A stretch of DNA of 64,000 nt from Bradyrhizobium sp. CB1015 (GTDB taxonomy: Bacteria; Pseudomonadota; Alphaproteobacteria; Rhizobiales; Xanthobacteraceae): positions 4,774,001-4,838,000 of the forward strand of contig NZ_CP104174.1 of the NCBI RefSeq assembly GCF_025200925.1, given 5' to 3'. The position numbers were made by a program, and so were the translations under genes. Below are positions 60,941-64,000 of this stretch, one piece after another; position 1 is the stretch's first letter, and each line of letters opens with the position of its first letter. The notes beneath the pieces were generated by a model. The model searched no databases. It was not told where the DNA came from and saw only the letters and a list, made by a program, of their open reading frames with translations.

Positions 60941-61957
60941 ATGAAACGCGTAACCCTGGCACTCTCCCTTGCTCTCGCCGCCGGCCTCACCGCCCAAGCC
61001 GCCGATGCGCAAACGCTCAAGACCGTCAAGGACCGGGGCATGCTGTCCTGCGGCGTCAGCCAGGGCCTGCCAGGCTTCTCCTCGCCCGACGACAAGGGCA
61101 ACTGGACCGGCATCGACGTCGACGTCTGCCGCGCCATTGCCGGCGCGATCTTCAACGATCCGACCAAGGTGAAGTTCGTGCCGCTGTCCGCCAAGGACCG
61201 CTTCACGGCGCTGCAATCCGGCGAGATCGACGTGCTCTCGCGCAACACCACCTGGACCATCTCGCGCGACACCTCGCTCGGCGCCAATTTCACCGGCGTG
61301 ACCTATTATGACGGGCAGGGCTTCATGGTGAAGAAGTCGCTCAAGGTGAATTCGGCGCTCGAGCTCAACAGCGCATCGGTCTGCGTGCAGACCGGCACCA
61401 CCACCGAGCAGAATCTGGCCGACTACTTCAAGGCCAACAACATGAAGTACGAGGTGATCGCGTTCGCCACCAATGACGAAACCGTCAAGGCCTATGAAGC
61501 CGGCCGCTGCGACGTCTTCACCACCGACCAGTCGGGCCTGTACGCCAATCGCCTCAAGCTCGCCAGCCCCAACGACCATATGGTGCTGCCCGAGATCATC
61601 TCGAAGGAGCCGCTCGGCCCGATGGTGCGCCACGGCGACGACCAGTGGTTCGACATCGTGAAATGGACGCTGTATGCGATGCTCACCGCCGAAGAGCTCG
61701 GCGTGACCTCGAAGAACGTCGACGAGAAGGCGAAGCTGGAAAATCCGGAGCTGAAGCGCGTGCTCGGCAGCGACGGCAATTTCGGCGAACAGCTCGGCCT
61801 GACCAAGGATTGGGTGGTGCGGATCGTGAAGACCGTCGGCAATTACGGCGAGGTGTTCGATCGCAACGTCGGCGCCGGCTCGCCGCTCGGCATCAATCGC
61901 GGTGTCAACAATCTCTGGAACAAGGGCGGTCTTCAGTACGCGCCGCCGATCCGCTGA
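60941..61957 (+). CDS. aapJ: general L-amino acid ABC transporter, periplasmic binding protein
   Basis: 338 residues with signal peptide (RVTLALSLALAAGLTAQAADA), then SBP_bac_3 features: LSCGVSQGLPGFSSPDDKGN, GIDVDVCRAIAGAIF, GEIDVLSRNTTWTISRDTSLG. This matches AapJ/BztA closely. Binds many L-amino acids. ATG at 60941 with AAAGG about 10 nt upstream. Confidence 0.95.
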   Translation: MKRVTLALSLALAAGLTAQAADAQTLKTVKDRGMLSCGVSQGLPGFSSPDDKGNWTGIDVDVCRAIAGAIFNDPTKVKFVPLSAKDRFTALQSGEIDVLSRNTTWTISRDTSLGANFTGVTYYDGQGFMVKKSLKVNSALELNSASVCVQTGTTTEQNLADYFKANNMKYEVIAFATNDETVKAYEAGRCDVFTTDQSGLYANRLKLASPNDHMVLPEIISKEPLGPMVRHGDDQWFDIVKWTLYAMLTAEELGVTSKNVDEKAKLENPELKRVLGSDGNFGEQLGLTKDWVVRIVKTVGNYGEVFDRNVGAGSPLGINRGVNNLWNKGGLQYAPPIR

Positions 61958-61982
61958 TCACCCCTGATCGGCCCGCAGCGGC

Positions 61983-63188
61983 ATGAGCACCGAGGCTCGA
62001 AAACCGCCGCCCCAGATCGCGCTGAAGATCCGGCGCATTCTGGGCGGCAAGGCAGGCTGGAACGGCGTTGCCGTCCAGTTTGCCTTCGCGGCGATCCTGG
62101 GCTGGATCGGCTACGAGATCGTCTCCAATGCGCGGGCCAATCTCGAGAACCAGCACATCGCCGCCGGCTTCGGTTTCCTCAGGAACAATGCCGGCTTCGA
62201 CGTCAACCAGACCCTGATCTCCTATACCGGCTCGGACACGTTCCTGCGCGTGTTCGTGGTCGGGCTGTTGAATACGCTTGTGGTCTCCGTGGTGGGCATC
62301 TTCTTCGCCACGGTGATCGGCTTCATCGTCGCGCTGTGCCGGCTGTCGCCCAATTGGCTGCTGTCGCGGGTCGGCGAGATCTATGTCGAGGTCATCCGCA
62401 ACCTGCCGCTGCTGTTCCAGATCCTGTTCTGGTATCTGGCGGTGCTCGCGGCCTTGCCCAATCCGCGGCAGAGCATTTCCCTGCTCGGCATCGCCTTCAT
62501 CAGCAATCGCGGTCTCGTCGTTCCGAGCCCGATCGGCCAGAGCGGTCTCGAGCCATTCCTGGCGGTGCTCGCGCTCGGCATCATCGCCTCGCTGGGGCTA
62601 CGCTTCTACGCCAGGCGCGCGCTGTTTCAGCGCGGGCAGGTGATCCACATCTGGCCTTACGTGCTGGCCCTGCTGTTCGGGCTTCCGCTGGCCACGATGC
62701 TGGTATTCGGTCTGCCCTTCACCTTCGAGCTGCCGCAGCTGAGGGGGTTCAACTTCGCCGGCGGCTCACGCATCATCCCGGAATTCGTGGCGCTGACGGT
62801 GGCGCTGTCGACCTATACCGCCGCCTTCATTGCCGAGATCGTGCGCGCCGGCATCCTGTCCGTTCACAAGGGGCAGATGGAGGCGGGATCCTCGCTCGGC
62901 CTCAGCCGCGGCGCCACGCTCCGTCTCATCGTCGTGCCGCAGGCCATGCGCGTCATCGTGCCGCCGCTGACCAACCAGTACCTCAATCTCACCAAGAACT
63001 CGTCGCTGGCGGTCGCGATCGGCTATCCTGACCTGGTGTCGGTGTTTGCCGGCACATCGCTGAGCCAGACCGGCCAGGCGATCGAGATCATCGCCATGAC
63101 GATGGGTGTTTATCTCCTTATCTCGCTCCTCACCAGCGCGATCATGAGCGTCTACGGTTGGCGCGTCAGCCGGAGTCTCGGCGCATGA
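61983..63188 (+). CDS. aapQ: general L-amino acid ABC transporter permease AapQ
   Basis: 401 residues, eight or so helices, with a large extracytoplasmic insert typical of AapQ/BztB and the EAA-loop motif SSLGLSRGATLRLIVVPQAM. 25 nt after aapJ. Forms the membrane part with AapM. Confidence 0.95.
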   Translation: MSTEARKPPPQIALKIRRILGGKAGWNGVAVQFAFAAILGWIGYEIVSNARANLENQHIAAGFGFLRNNAGFDVNQTLISYTGSDTFLRVFVVGLLNTLVVSVVGIFFATVIGFIVALCRLSPNWLLSRVGEIYVEVIRNLPLLFQILFWYLAVLAALPNPRQSISLLGIAFISNRGLVVPSPIGQSGLEPFLAVLALGIIASLGLRFYARRALFQRGQVIHIWPYVLALLFGLPLATMLVFGLPFTFELPQLRGFNFAGGSRIIPEFVALTVALSTYTAAFIAEIVRAGILSVHKGQMEAGSSLGLSRGATLRLIVVPQAMRVIVPPLTNQYLNLTKNSSLAVAIGYPDLVSVFAGTSLSQTGQAIEIIAMTMGVYLLISLLTSAIMSVYGWRVSRSLGA

Positions 63189-64000
63189 GCGATGTCATCT
63201 CATCCAGCTTCGTCCGCCAGGACCTGCTCGCCGAGCGTTCGGCGCCGGTGAAGACGACCGGATTCATCGGCCTGATGCGCACGCGTCTGTTCAACTCGCC
63301 GACCAACATCCTGCTGACGATCCTGGGCGCCTTGCTGCTCTGGTTCACCATCGTTCCCTCCGTCAAGTTCCTGATGGTCGACGCGGTCTGGAGCGGTAAG
63401 GACCGCGCCGCGTGCCTCGCCGAGAACGCCGGTTTTGCGGTCGGCGCCTGCTGGCCCTACATCCAGGCGAAGCTCCCGCAACTGATTTACGGCTTCTATC
63501 CGGAGGCCGAGCGCTGGCGGGTGAACCTGACGCTGTTGCTCGCAGCCGTCCTGCTGTTGCCGTTGCTCATTCCGCGGCTGCCGGCGAAGAGCCTGAATGC
63601 CGGCCTGTTCTTCGTCGCCTTTCCGGTGGTGGCCTTCTTCCTGCTGCACGGCGGCGGCATCAACGGCTTCGGGCTCAGCTGGACTGCCGGCCTGCTGCAA
63701 TTGTTCGATGAGAGCATTGTCGGTGCCGGACAGGCGCTGCTCACCTCGAGCAAGACCTCCGCGATCGCCCCGCTGCTCTGGGCGGTCGGGAGCCTCATCG
63801 TCCTGGTCGGCACGGTGATCCATTGGCTGATCTTTCCGCTCACCTGGCTGCGCGATTATATCCAGGGGGCAGGCCAGCCGGTCTGGGCGGATTTCGCCGT
63901 CACGGCCGCGATCGTCTGCCTGATCGCCTTCGTTCTCGGCGGCGGTGTTCGCACCGGCGGGCGGGCTCTGGCGTCGAGCATCGTCACCTTCGTTGCCATC
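63185..64000 (+). CDS. aapM: general L-amino acid ABC transporter permease AapM (3' truncated by window end)
   Basis: Starts MSDVISSSFVRQD; ATG overlaps the aapQ stop (ATGA). 272 codons to the window edge, open throughout. Helices and the soluble loop (CLAENAGFAVGACWPYIQAK, YGFYPEAERWRVNLTLLLA) match the AapM/BztC start. After VAFFLLHGGG the visible sequence continues with four extra hydrophobic helices instead of going directly into the permease core, as in longer Bradyrhizobium AapM proteins. aapP is expected next. Confidence 0.93.
   Translation, partial: MSDVISSSFVRQDLLAERSAPVKTTGFIGLMRTRLFNSPTNILLTILGALLLWFTIVPSVKFLMVDAVWSGKDRAACLAENAGFAVGACWPYIQAKLPQLIYGFYPEAERWRVNLTLLLAAVLLLPLLIPRLPAKSLNAGLFFVAFPVVAFFLLHGGGINGFGLSWTAGLLQLFDESIVGAGQALLTSSKTSAIAPLLWAVGSLIVLVGTVIHWLIFPLTWLRDYIQGAGQPVWADFAVTAAIVCLIAFVLGGGVRTGGRALASSIVTFVAI

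Overview
The window is high-GC alphaproteobacterial chromosome, most likely Bradyrhizobium or a close relative. The evidence is strong third-position GC bias, alphaproteobacterial families (DUF6481, DUF2171, NDUFS4-like protein, Aap amino-acid transporter, OpgC, MXKDX-repeat protein), a very high density of short secreted and membrane proteins, and several families of long dispersed palindromes of the kind found in Bradyrhizobium. I see no insertion sequence, prophage, CRISPR array or rRNA. The window is truncated at both ends: EpmA at the left, AapM at the right.

Layout. 1-1550: EF-P lysylation genes epmA(partial)-epmB. 1910-3197: DAHP synthase (aroG) on the minus strand, preceded by what looks like a complete transcription attenuator: a sigma70-like promoter, a nearly leaderless 26-codon leader peptide with an aromatic-codon run (SYFWYFSY), competing RNA segments and an intrinsic terminator. 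This is the strongest finding. 3231-8402: HdeD-like and PrsW-like membrane proteins, two PilZ proteins, tRNA-Glu and small secreted proteins. 8530-10796: GST, glyoxalase I and a Rossmann oxidoreductase. 10797-18250: accessory-like stretch of about 20 genes under 165 codons (including an HU-like protein), terminator-like hairpins and two candidate LexA/SOS boxes. 18389-24250: sirtuin, double cold-shock protein, DUF192 protein, tRNA-Pro, OpgC and an NDUFS4-like complex I subunit.

24524-31926: Lrp regulator, AraC-type regulator and, divergent from it, a leucine/isovalerate catabolic operon liuA-liuB-liuD-liuE (no hydratase gene liuC). 32082-39923: two TRAP transporters; the first (QMP) is in an operon with a DHDPS-family lyase/aldolase and is divergent from a GntR regulator across a perfect palindromic operator candidate. 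40244-45691: small secreted and envelope proteins plus an orphan PLP-fold-like protein of unknown function. tRNA-Arg follows.

46299-53719: bacterial alpha-2-macroglobulin and penicillin-binding protein 1C, a known envelope-defence pair. 53770-57495: four-gene membrane glycosylation operon (GT39/ArnT-like transferase, PAP2 phosphatase, GT2 polyprenyl-phosphate sugar synthase, LpxB-N domain protein), probably modifying lipid A or another envelope glycolipid. 57505-60536: Na/Pi cotransporter and cystathionine beta-lyase. 60941-64000: aapJ-aapQ-aapM general amino-acid ABC transporter.

Most start sites were chosen by ribosome-binding site and family N-terminus; several differ from the longest open frame. 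All functional calls rest on recognising motifs and families by eye; no database search was run.
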